A stretch of DNA of 64,000 bases. Origin: Nannochloropsis oceanica. Taxonomy: Eukaryota > Sar > Eustigmatophyceae > Eustigmatales > Monodopsidaceae. Location of the stretch: positions 744,001 through 808,000 of the forward strand of contig CP038134.1 of NCBI GenBank assembly GCA_004519485.1, read 5' to 3'. The stretch's first letter is position 1, and each line of letters starts with the position of its first letter. Shown here one piece after another: positions 19,535 to 34,900 of the stretch. The notes under the pieces were generated by a model that saw only the letters and a program-made list of their open reading frames with translations, had not been told where the DNA came from and did not search any database. Both the position numbers and the translations under genes were made by a program.

Positions 19535-20771
19535 CTATCTGGGCAAATTATTCCCGTTGATCCCAATCACCTCCACATTGTAAATTATTGTCGCATCCGG
19601 GGGGATTCCTCGTCTTTTGAGGCCCTTATTCCCGTACGCCAGGACACTCGGCGTTCGAATCACCCTCTGCTCCCCCACGCACGCGCCCACCAACGCCAGA
19701 TCCCACCCCTTTGGCACCGTTCCCGCCACTTGCTCACCCAACACAAAATAAACTGTCGAATCGCCCCCTCTTCCCGGGGTGCTGACACCAGTGGCGTCCA
19801 AAAATGTCCCATCCGCGAGAGAGGTCGTGTACTTCACTTCCAGCAAGTCGCCATACATGGCCCCTGTCTGACAGATCTCGGGGACGAAGGTTTTCTTGAC
19901 CGCAAGGGTTTGAGCGTCCCGCGCCTTGGTTTGAGGGGCGAGTTGCGTGGTGATTTCGTCGCCGGGGGCGGCTGTTTTGTCGTTCTGTTGTCAGGTGAGG
20001 AAGGGAGGGAGGGAGGGAAGGGGAACGGAGGGAGGAGGGGAATGGGGGATCTGTTGAGGTAAGTGCTTGAGTGGTTTTGGCCGAGATGAAAGCAGCCCTC
20101 GGACAACCAGAAAAAGGGAACTAATCACACTACTGCACAGAAAAATGGAATTTAAAATTCAAGCACTAACTCGCATACAAACACTTAAGTCACAAACTTA
20201 CCAGTAATTCCATGAACTTGGACGGATCTCGAAACGTCACGGTCACCACCCCTCCTTTCCCCATCCCATTCCGTCCTTCAATCGTGTCTCGAATCAATTG
20301 CGCCACCATTTTCCTGGGTAGTCCCTCAACATTCTGTCCATTTACCGCCACAACCAACGCGGGAATTCTGATTCCCTTGCCCGTTGCTTGAGACCCACGG
20401 AGCGTTTTACTGACATAAGTGCGATACTTGCCGTCGCGATTGCCAAAATCCTCGAGTGCCAGGCCTAATGGCTGCTTGACATCAAAGGTCACGTCGTACT
20501 CGTCGTTTCCCACAGCAAGTGCTTGTCGGAGGGATGGCGGTGGGCTGGATAAAGCGGCGCCAAGCAGGATGGAGGCCAGTGATTGCAGGTGGCCCTTGCG
20601 ATCGTTGGAGGAGGACGCGACAGTCATGCGCATCAAAGCGTTGCGCCGATTGCGAAGTGTAGGTAGTTGGACGACAAGGGCGTGCGTGAGAGTGATGAGG
20701 AGGAGCATGAGGAGGAGGGGGCGGTGGGACAGCTTGGGGGTTGGGGAGGTTGTCGCGGCTCCGCGACACAT
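19535..20771 (-). CDS. PDZ-like domain plus FKBP-type prolyl isomerase, probably thylakoid lumen or plastid
   Basis: Two exons in coding order, 20771-20202 and 19984-19535 (339 aa). The leader is tripartite: a hydrophobic signal (PLLLMLLLITLTHALVV), an Arg-rich transit part, then a second hydrophobic stretch (ASILLGAALSSPPPSLRQALA) like a lumen-targeting signal. Residues ~92-190 resemble a PDZ domain (PLGLALEDFG loop, IPALVVAVNGQNV, ending in VTVTFRDP). Exon 2 is a single FKBP domain: GDLLEVKYTTSLADGTFLD, VPKGWDLALVGACVGEQR and GIPPDATIIYNVEVIGI. Expected to isomerise Xaa-Pro bonds, with the PDZ part choosing partners. The FKBP call is firm; the PDZ call is good; the lumen location is inferred. 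Confidence 0.87.
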
Positions 20772-21026
20772 GATGAGAGCAAAGAATGGACTCTTCCAAA
20801 AGCTTCAGACCTGTAAAAGGGGTGCAAACGGATGCATGGATAGTCAAGAGAGGCTCTCAGTGTGCTCGATGTCGCGCGAGTAGGCCGTACCCTTGTGATA
20901 TGGACACTGTCTCCAAAATTCGAATAGAAGCCCTCGCTCACCCAAGAAAAGCGTTTCCCATTGCTTCTGTTTCTTTACTGCTTGATTGACTCTCACAACC
21001 GTACCACTACAACCGCAGCCACAGCT

Positions 21027-22082
21027 ATGCCGAACCCGCACCTCGAAGCGAAGGCGCGGGAGCTTCTCAAGCATGCAATCTGTACAGCGCTAGCCGCCCA
21101 AGAGGAGATGCGCGCTCTGCGGGAGAGGAATGGCAATGAGCAAGTGAAATGCCATGGCGGCAGCCTCCGTACGTCCAGCGACGACGATGGTAGTCAGGGA
21201 ATGGAAGATCAAAGCACTTTCTACAACAAGAAGATTGTCTCCCCGCCACCCGCCTCGAACAATAGGAGTCTGCGCCATAATGATGGTGGTGATGGCGCGG
21301 TGCGGCCTCGGCGTCCGAAAGAACGGAGGATGAGAAGCATTGACCAAGGCGATGTGGACAAGGAGGAATACGAAAAGATGCAACTACAACAGTCGCGGGA
21401 TTCTTTCCCTTCTCTATCAAATTCCGTTTCGTCCTCTTTCTTGACCATAAAGCAGAAACAGCGGGACGCAAAGCTTCACGAGCTCAAGGCACGCGTCGAG
21501 CGATTGCTTCTCCGGGAAGAGCATATAGACGTGGTGGAGAGTAAAGAAAATGAACAGGACGAGGATATATATCTCAATGAGAGGGAAAGACACTCCATGA
21601 TCCAAGGGGGCGATCTCGTCATCCCATCACATGTCCCGGCCGAGAGTCGGCGAAACGCGTCTCCCCCCTCTCCACCGCAACCCGCAAGATGCCTACTCCA
21701 TCTGCATTCCGAATCTAGGATTGATCATCACCCCATATCATCGAAAGATGCCGCCCTCTCTACCTCCTCCTTATTCTCCTCCTCCTCTTCACCCACCCTA
21801 CTCGAACGCGCCCTAGCTGCAAAACGACGGGCAAAACTGCTCTCTGCTTCTGGCGCCTCTTCCTCCTCACCCTCTTCCTCCACCTTAACGTCATACAATA
21901 CGCCAACAGAAGCAGCACCAACAGCACCAGCGGTAACAGGGGCATCAACGATACAAGTAAGTTTTGATGCGTCCAGGCAGTCGTGGCAGCAACAAAGTAC
22001 GGCGAGTAGCATACATCACGACGCATGGGTCTGGCCTCGTTTGACGGAGGATGAAATGCAGGATGCAAATGCAAAGCGATAG
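21027..22082 (+). CDS. Orphan charged, largely disordered protein with short helical repeats
   Basis: No family recognised. An intronless 351-residue frame starting at ATG 21027, with the frame open to 20961 but no earlier ATG. It is rich in Ser, Arg, Glu and Asp. Three short helical segments share the pattern K-A/R-R-x(2-4)-L-L: LEAKARELLKHA near residue 6, LKARVERLLLREE near 150, and LAAKRRAKLLSAS near 262. They may be peptide-binding or coiled-coil elements. The gene is divergent from the FKBP gene with only 255 bp between starts, so the two may share a promoter. Coding status rests on length, the position between two spliced genes and absence of stops. Confidence 0.55.
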   Translation: MPNPHLEAKARELLKHAICTALAAQEEMRALRERNGNEQVKCHGGSLRTSSDDDGSQGMEDQSTFYNKKIVSPPPASNNRSLRHNDGGDGAVRPRRPKERRMRSIDQGDVDKEEYEKMQLQQSRDSFPSLSNSVSSSFLTIKQKQRDAKLHELKARVERLLLREEHIDVVESKENEQDEDIYLNERERHSMIQGGDLVIPSHVPAESRRNASPPSPPQPARCLLHLHSESRIDHHPISSKDAALSTSSLFSSSSSPTLLERALAAKRRAKLLSASGASSSSPSSSTLTSYNTPTEAAPTAPAVTGASTIQVSFDASRQSWQQQSTASSIHHDAWVWPRLTEDEMQDANAKR

Positions 22083-22459
22083 GCTCTGCGGCCTTCTGGG
22101 ATTAATAGGAAATGATAGACATCTTCCTCTCTTTCGAGGAAAAACCCAAAAGTATGACTGAAAGAAGGAAAAGAAGGGGTGAGCGTAGTCATATGACTAG
22201 ATGACGAGCTGCTTGTTGTTTAATTGCAAAGTGAGCAGGCCAAAGAAAGTATTTAACACAAGGTTTGAGTTTATGCCAGTGTCTTTTGTTTTCAGTCTGT
22301 TTCTTTCCTCCTCTCCGTCTGGTGCTGTGCGTGTAAACTCAGAGGGATGATAGGTGTTTGTGCTCAATGACAAATGGTCATGGTAACGATTTTGGCGCCC
22401 CAAGCAATACTATACTGCTACTGCACTGCTGCTGCTGCTGCTGCTGCTGCTGCACTGCG

Positions 22460-22521
<62 letters not shown>

Positions 22522-23315
22522 AGTTCGCTGGAGCGTGTGTTTGCGCGTGTAAGAGAAAGGTTTGCGCAATATATATATGTATATGTATATATAAAACTCT
22601 TATTTTCCTCTCTCTATTGGTCTCCGTCTCTCGCATACCCCACCTTTTCTCCTGTGGTTTAAGATCCCTCCCTCCACCCGGAAAAAAGATAGACGAATGA
22701 CTCTCATGTACCCATATTCACCCTGACCACATATAAGTCTCACATGAATTATTGCGGCCATTATCTTTTGTGTTTCTGCTCCCTCAATCTCTCCCCTTCT
22801 CATCTCTCTCTTCTGATTTCAATGTTTTGAATTCATCGACATACACATGCGCGTAATTACTTTCCTATTTCAACAATCCTCTTCCTCCATCCAGGACACC
22901 CTCCCTCCTAGTTTATCTCCTTGTGTTCTTTGCCTAAACCGCAGTCCCCTCCTGCGTCCCTTTCCTCCCATCTGTCATTCCCCCTTACTGTTACACAAGC
23001 TCATTGGCTAACCTATCAATCATCTTTACCACTCCCTCCAACCACACCGTTCGCTTCCAACCAATCCCTCCGTCCCGTCCCTTCCTCTTGACGCACCACA
23101 TGGAATGCCCCGAACAAGAGAGAGAGGGAGGGAGGACGCTACAAGAAGTCTTTCTTTTGCTCTTGAATTCTGTCGTACTACTATATTTTATTATCCTTCC
23201 TCAATAAGTCCCCGTGTGTGTTTTTTCGTCGTCTTTCTTCCCGACGTACACACACAAACATACATAGAACTCTCCATTCCTTCACCCTCCTTTCTTCTCG
23301 TCGATCCCTTCAACC
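22083..23315. other. Intergenic between convergent genes, with a CTG repeat
   Basis: A 1233-bp gap holding the 3' ends of the orphan (+) and of the AT3-GT2 gene (-). It contains the CTG run at 22426-22521 and a TATATATGTATATG stretch near 22570. The remainder, 22700-23315, is pyrimidine-rich and without a recognisable gene. Confidence 0.4.
22426..22521. repeat. CTG trinucleotide repeat, non-coding
   Basis: Nine CTG units, a short interruption (CACTGCGA), then about twenty more CTG units. It lies between two convergent genes, outside any gene I can support. Confidence 0.95.
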
Positions 23316-26300
23316 TTAGACCAATTCCGTCGAGTTCAACTTGCCCATGGATGCCAACGAACTCTGCCTCGACAGTGCCTCAGTATTCTTCTGGACTTTC
23401 GTCCCTTCCTTCTGTACGATATGGAAACCCTGCGTGGGCGGGTCAACCATCCCCAAAACCACACCCGTCAGCTCCATAGCAGCAAAGAGCGGTTGCAGGA
23501 GCAGCTGTAGGCCGAAGAGCACCAACAGCCGCGCCGAGCCGTCCTTGGGCTTGAACGTAAAGGCAAAACCCAAAATGTAACCCCAGGTGCTCATCCCCGA
23601 GATCAAGCCAATGCACGCCCTAAACCAATACGGCACGGAGCTCGCCACGCACATGCACAGCGTCATCGCGAGCCAAATCAATGGGGTCGCCGCCCATGTC
23701 GCCATAAAAAACAACAACACCGCCCTGTTGAAAAAAGGTATCCGCCGCGACAGCACGATCAACCACAAGCCAGCAAACCACCGACATCGCTGGTGCATGA
23801 AATCGTGACATGAAAACGGCGACTGCTCATACATGAAGCTGTCAATCCACGAAAACTTGATTCCCTTCACCTGAGCAACCAACGCAAAGTAGGCATCCTC
23901 CGTAATCGACCCCTCCATGCCATGATCAAACGTCACCAGCTTCTCGACGGCATTCTGGCTCACCACAAAAGAGCCATGCATACCAATCAAAGGCTCGTGC
24001 AGCTCATACTGGATCCGAAACTTCCCAAAGTCATCGCCCACCCTCACACTATCCGCCAGGGTCGTCAGCCAGTTGTCCGGGTCTTGCGTGCCGTAAAGAA
24101 TCACACCCTGACCAATATTGCCGTAAGTCTTCTCACCACGGGAGATGGCGTCATCTTCCCCCACGCAATGGGCAAGAACGCCGCGGACGGTCTCGGCGTC
24201 GAAGCGCGTTTCTGCAGGGAGGGAGAATAGGAGAGAAGGTGGGGGACAGGGGATGAGAGTGTGAAGAGAATGACCACCTTGGTGACAGAGGGGAAAGGTA
24301 GCACATGATAAAATGGAAAGGAGGAAGGGAGGAGAAGTAGATAGGAATACATGACAAGCAAACGCTCACACCACAAACATACCTTCATCCAAATGTACGA
24401 TCCAGTCACCAGGCTCGGCCGCGGACGCCTCAATCGCATACTGCAACGCCCGCGCCTTGAATTTCGCCCCACCAACGGGCGCAAAATTGGTTGGCAACAG
24501 CAGCTCGGTGGCCATGCCCGGACAGAAGGTATCCAAGTCCAAGGGGGCATCCGTTGCCACCTCCAAGCAGTATTGGTTAAACGGTAAGACGGCGCGCAAG
24601 ACATTGCTGGCGTGCACCACGTGGGAACGAACCAAATTGGGGTGTTTCCCGCGAGTGACAATGCGGAAAAATACCTTGTGCTTAAAACTTTTTTTCAGCG
24701 CCTCCAGAGTCGGTGTACGCTTACGCAAGACGGGAGGAAAGATGATGTGTCCGACCATCGAGAAAGTCAAGGAAGGGAGGGACAGCAACGCACAGTACTT
24801 CCAGAAGTTGACGAAGGCATTGGCATAGGGCATGTCATACACAGAGGCGAAGCCCTTCCAGTCAAAGCGCAGCGCCAAAGTCATGTAAAAGAAAATAGTC
24901 AGGAACATCGCCCCGTAGTAGCACAAGAGACGGAAGCCAGTTGCCAAAACATTCTCGGCCCAGAACCAGCCCTGAATTGGGTGCTCGTTTCCATGGCCGA
25001 CACTGGTAGAAACCTCCTCTACGGGAGAGGCGGAGCGTAAGGGCGAGGACGTGGTGGACGAGCCTGAGGCAGTGGACGCAGGCGAGGAAGGAGCGTGGAC
25101 GTGGTGTTGCAGCAGCTGGTGCGTGCGGGAAATGGCCGCGGCGGCGGCGACATCGGCCGCTAGGACGTAGGGGAGCACGTGTTGCAGGTAGACGAGGTTG
25201 TAGGTCTTGTGCAGGAAGAAGGCGGCGACAAGGAGCGTGACCCAGAAGGCAAACCAAAATACAACGGAAGTATCCGGTTGCATCACAAACTTCGCCAACC
25301 CCACGAAAAAACCTTGGAACAGATATACGGTCAATGCCACGGGGCCTAGACTATCCGTCAGCGGCCGGAGACGCAGCACCGATCCCAACAGTGCATCCTT
25401 CCCCAACGCAGCCAGCAACAAGATCATACCCATGAACCCCAGAAAAAGACCGTCATAGCACCAGAGCAGCATCCGCCCCTCAAACATATCCGTGCTTAGG
25501 AAAAAGAATAACAGCCCGGCCGTTGCCGCTGTCCCGAGGAACGACTGCGACAGCCCTGCCACCACGTCCCGTTCCAGTTTCAAGTAGTACAAGCCCAAGG
25601 CCACGCCGAACACAAACGACGCCAAGTGCATTAAAGGAAAGGTACTACCCAGGGTAAACAAATGCGGCGTCGCCCCGATCTCCATGTCGAACCCCACAAA
25701 CGTCAAAGGCATCAAGGCCGTGCTAGCCCACGCCGTGGCCATCAACGACATTAACGTCCCCTTCGATGCCGGTAGGGCCAACCGCAGCAGCGCCGGGAAG
25801 AAGGTCAGATAGAACAGCAAAGCTGCCACTAGCCACGTCGGGTCCCTTGAGATGAGGTCAGGGCTGTTGGGCATCCAGGCATCGACGCAAAATGCCGCAA
25901 GGAAAAATTGAGTAAGCGAACCGGTGCCGGTCATGATGAAGGCAAACGCCCGGGTGGCGGCGACGGCCACAAGGTAGAGGGGGTAGATCTGGAGGAAGGA
26001 GTAAATAGAATAAGGGGAAATCAAGGAGTTCTGTGAGCGAATGCGCTGCTGCTGCATATGCCTCACAATCCATAGACGAGACAGGCACATCCCACTGTCC
26101 CATTCCTCCCTTCCCTTCCTCCCTTCTTCCCTCAATCCTTTCCTCCCTTCCCCCCTCCCCCCCACAAGGTACCTACTTCCAAGGCATGCCGCTTGAAAAA
26201 TGATGTGGCTTCAGGTGCCTCTGACTCCTCTTCATCGTCCTCGCCATCCTTACGCCCGCCGCGACTCCGTCCATAGCGGATCGCGAGCACCATGCCTTCC

Positions 26301-26874
26301 AAGCACAGCAACGTACTGTACTGCACGGCACCCCATTCGGCGAACCGACGCAAGTAGATATTTTGGAAAACAGCGGGCCCGAACGATTGGTAACAAAAAT
26401 GGAGGACGAGGTGCAGTACCACAAGGATGCGGACTGTGGGAAGAAGGGGATGAGAAACGGGAGGTTGAGGAGGTGAGGTCCATGACAGGTGAATCGATTG
26501 CCACAAGGGGAGTACAGAAACGAGAAGATGAGGCACGGTACGAGAATAAGAGAATGACATCTGGCGTACATCCATGACAGATGGGGAAAAGGCGACGAAT
26601 GGAGCGATGCGCGCAAGGGAAGGCCTGTCCCACCGCCGTGGCATGCTCCCCCTCCTCCCATTCCTCTACTCCTTCCCTCCCTCCCAAGAAACACATAAGC
26701 AAATTTGTAAGTACCTGCATGCAGCTCCTTCGGAAAGTTCATGGGCGAGTTGGACTTGGTGGTTAGGTCCACTAAGCCATTCATGCTCTTGAGACCGCGA
26801 AGATTGTCCTGCGCATTAGCCTTGGAGGGACTCGTGGGCGCAGCCCTGTACTCCACACTGCGGCCTTTCATCAT
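23316..26874 (-). CDS. Acyltransferase-3 domain fused to a GT2 (egghead-like) glycosyltransferase
   Basis: Four exons in coding order, 26874-26715, 26433-26177, 25988-24383 and 24211-23316 (972 aa), every junction in phase. Residues ~54-450 form a multi-pass membrane domain of the OafA/acyltransferase-3 type: first helix RILVVLHLVLHFCYQSFG, then FFKRHALEIYPLYLVAV, the family's usual H/R-x-IYPxYL element, and about ten helices. After a Ser-rich linker (~460-500) and two more helices, residues ~575-870 match family-2 glycosyltransferases of the egghead/BRE-3 beta-1,4-mannosyltransferase kind: VFFRIVTRGKHPNLV, IVHLDEE, TEDAYFALV (catalytic acid) and QRCRW (acceptor/product-binding motif), then C-terminal helices. 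Both halves act on glycans at membranes, so the protein may extend and O-acylate one polysaccharide or glycolipid. The domains are seen; the joint role is inferred. Confidence 0.88.
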
Positions 26875-31107
<4,233 letters not shown>

Positions 31108-31981
31108 GCTATTCGGGTTGAAAGAAGGAGGTGGTGTTTCTAGTCATGAGGAATAGAGGGAGGGGAAAATGTAGTCCTTGAAATGGACGTAACAAATTAA
31201 TTATAAAAAAGAGAATAAAGCAAGCAAGTGCGCGATAAAAGGTCGAATGAACAAAGAGTGAAAGTCGCGCAAAGTAGAGATTTGTAGAGACATTTTTTCA
31301 TGTACGTGTGTGTGAGTGGAGATAGCCAGCTGTGAGCAAACAAGACCTTTTAATCAAAAGGGAAGTTCAGGGGATGTGGGTTCAGTACACTCACCATCGG
31401 GCAGAAGGAGGGGGAAAGATAGCCGCTACCTGCATGCAAGATAAGACAAAAGGAGATACAAAAAAGACACAATTTGATGGCAATAGTCTGACATACTGAC
31501 ACTGAATCCGTTTGAGCGTCGTTTTTGTACCGTCGGTGGTACACAACCCATGAAAAATTATGCCCACAGATTTCCATCTATCTCCCCATTTGTAGTAGTA
31601 GCCTTCAAGTTACATGCATCAAGACAAGAAGAGCTTTTGGACAAAGCAATTTGCGATGGCTATCGACCTGGGTCATTTTTTTAAGGGAGCGTATATTCCG
31701 AGATGAGTGAGGACTCCATCGGATATGCCCGACGCATCCCGACCCAGTCCTATTCAAGCACTTTCACGATACCCAAACCCATCCACAGCACAGGTTGGTC
31801 GCGATCGAAGCTGAGCTCTGTCAGGCCCACATTCGCCGCTTCATGGGCTTGTCATCAGACGTAGCATTATCCTCATCTAGCCATTGTTGCTTAGAGAAGG
31901 GAAAGACATCGGAGAAGGAAAAAGAGTAGAAGTAGCAGCACCGTTGGTAGCAGGCAACTTTTCGTCCTGCCACGCACCTCC
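31108..31981. other. Intergenic, Rab1 to the GPCR-phosphatase pseudogene
   Basis: An 874-bp gap between two + strand genes. It starts with the Rab1 3' untranslated region; AGAATAAAG at 31209-31217 may be a poly(A) signal. No further gene was recognised. Confidence 0.35.
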
Positions 31982-34900
31982 ATGGAAGACAATGCAGGGG
32001 CAAGCTTAGGCGCCAACAATAAAGAGTTGTGGGTGTCCCGCGTGGTGTGCGCTGTTGGCGCCGTGGCAGGCCTTGCCATCATCCCCGTGGCCCTTACTTC
32101 CCGTCGCCGTGTCTTTCAAAAGCGCACAGACCTTGCAAGCGATGACGTGATGTTGCTGTTTGAGAAATTACTGATGTTGAAAGGCGGATTGGACGGGATC
32201 CTATGTCTCATTTGGCTGACCGGTCTGCTCGTGTCGGGCGATTCGGTAGGCTGTAAAGTCCTTGGCTTTCTGTACCAGTTTGAAAAATATGTACGCTCGT
32301 CCTGTTGATTCGGTTCGCCCAGCATCCGTTTCAGTTCCTTTTGAAAAAGGAGGACATGACCCACACGAATCAATACTTTATGAGAAGTGTCTTCGCCGCT
32401 CTCGTGGTAGCCACCGTCGTATGCGTTCCAATAGCGGCCTTGAGTGAATTTGGGAGAAGTGGGACGCTGTGTTGGTTGGCCTCGGTGGCCCTGAAATTCT
32501 TTTCATTTTTATCCCTGGTCATTTTGATGTGGTTTATCTGCCTGTTGGTCATTTTCCGCATGGCTCGCGTCACGCGCCATCGATATGCTGGGCGCTCGCT
32601 CAAAGTCTACCACGGTAGTTTCTTTCGGCGCCTCACGGATGGGATGGTCGTGCACTTGGTGATCATTGCTGCGGTGGTCGTTATCTACGGGTACGTCTTC
32701 CGCGTGGCCTTTCGTACGTACATCTGGAGGTTTGGGAGAGAATCGGTCGCGTTTTCATTCATGGAAATGATTACCATAGCTTTTCGCGGGCCCGTGGACG
32801 CGATCGGCTACTCCCCCGAGGACTGGCTTGTCCGCTTGAACCGCTTTGTGTGCAACGGATGTCGACGACGGAATGCATCCGGTGGTTTGCCTCACTCGAA
32901 GTCGTCCATGGCTGTGGCTTCCGGCCCAAGCGTCGAGCCCGTCCGTCTCAGCTTGATGGGAAAAGCGTACCCCTTCCTTTTTTCACCGACCCCCCCGTTC
33001 CTCAGAAGGAAGACCGACACTTGTTTATTATTACTTACAAAATGGCTGAATGTGATAGCAAGGCTTTGGGGCCTAAGGAGTTTGCGGGATGGATTCCACG
33101 CGATAGGGATGTGTATGTACTGGTGGTGTAGGAGTGCATGATTTATCAGCAGCTAGGGGAGGACATTTTGGCTCACTTGGGGGGGCCTGAGAAGTACGTG
33201 ATGTGTCGCCGAGCGATAGGGTCGACAAATCGCGCGTTAGGGTACCTTGGATTTATTGCTTTGCTGGTATTGGCGAGAAGGGAGGAGGTACGGGCGAACC
33301 GTTTCTTGCTGCACGAGAGTAAGACGAGCGCGCTGGCGCGTGGGAAGAATTTGGGGGTGACTGTCGCGCAAAACAAGGGAGGCGTGGGATTGGCTTTCAG
33401 GTATTACGACACTACGTTTGCTTTGCTTGCGTGTCATTTATCGTCGGATTTGAAGGGTCGTTCCAGGCTGAAGAGGAGGAATCAGGACGCGTGGCGGTTG
33501 ACGTACGAGACGAATTTGTGGAGGGAAGATTATTTGCTCGATGTCCACCACCAGCACCACGTGTGTTTGTTTTTGGGGATTTGAATTATCGACTAAGGAG
33601 AACGAATGCAGGGGAGTTCTTGGAAGATGTAGCAGGGATTTGTAGGGTGGAAAGGGATGAGGTATGTGGAGGGGAGAAGGAATGGAGGAGGAAGAGGTAT
33701 GCAGCGTTGTTTGGGCCGAGGGAGGGAGTGGTGGCTGGGGAGGTAAAGAAGGAGGTGGAAGTGAAGGAAGAGGAGGACAGTGAAAGTGTGGTTCCACTTG
33801 ACACCAAGCAGGTAGAGGTGGAGGGCGGTAAGGATGGGGAAGGAGAGAATGGGAGCGGGGAAACCCAACGTGACGCGGAGGAGGATATGGGAGACGACGA
33901 CGAGGACGACGAGGAAGAGGAAGAGGACGAGAAGGACGACGATGAGGATGACGAAGGTGGTAGCTACAGCAGTCCCCGCTTCCACGGCGTGCAAGGGCTG
34001 GTGCGACAAGTCAAAAGCTACTTGTCCGAGCCCTCCCACATCGAAATGAACAGGTTGACAATGCAGCGATTGACATCTTCTTACGTCTGGAGAATAAAAA
34101 CGGCGGGGATGCCACCGAGGATGAGGAAGACGACCTAATGGGGGTAGATAGGGGGAAGCATAGGGATCTGCAGCGGATAAATACCCTGAATCGGCGCCAT
34201 TCGCGGGGAGGGAGGGTTTCATACTCTCTGCAGCAGCAGCGAAGTCGCTCCCGTCGCATAGCATTGCCCAAGTGTAGCAGTAGCAGCAACAAGGACTTTG
34301 AGAAGGATTTTGAAACTGGCGGCGGATACCGCGGCCTACCCAAATGTTCTCCTTCATGGCCTTCCTCTCAACAAGGCGTTCTGACCCCCACTGTTCCGCA
34401 GCTATCAGCAGGAGCCCCTTTGGGCGGATCGTGGGGTCCTCCTGTACCCTCCTCCGAGGGCGCAAACCGACTTTTACATCACAATCGCCCATGGTGTCAC
34501 AGAAAGCGACAACTTGGGCAGAGCTTTTGCAGGATGATGAATTGAAGCAAGGGATGGATATAGGTGATTTGTTCTATGGATTCCAAGAAGGGAAGATCCG
34601 CCTTCCTCCTTCTTATCGGCGCGCCAAAGGCCTAAATGGCGAGTGTGGGGATTATACAGATGCTGGTGAATTGAAAAAGGCATTTAGCACTGCTGTCAAG
34701 GAAAAATCACGGCCCCTGCACAGTCTAAATCGTGGCCTGACCCATAAACTGTATCGTGGCTTGGATAATTTTGGCCATTCAAAGAAGCATAGGTTGCAGC
34801 AAGAGCAGCAGGAGCAGCAGGAGCAGCAGGAGCAGGTGTATACCAGCAAAGGCATTTCGTTTGACATCCGTCTGGCGGAATCCTGTCGTGTGGATAGCAG

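Noticed and set aside
22426-22521. Repeat array considered as CRISPR-like
   Set aside because: A plain trinucleotide microsatellite without spacers.
33593-34492. 299-codon open frame on the minus strand
   Set aside because: Antisense to the 5-phosphatase relic, with no motif of its own.
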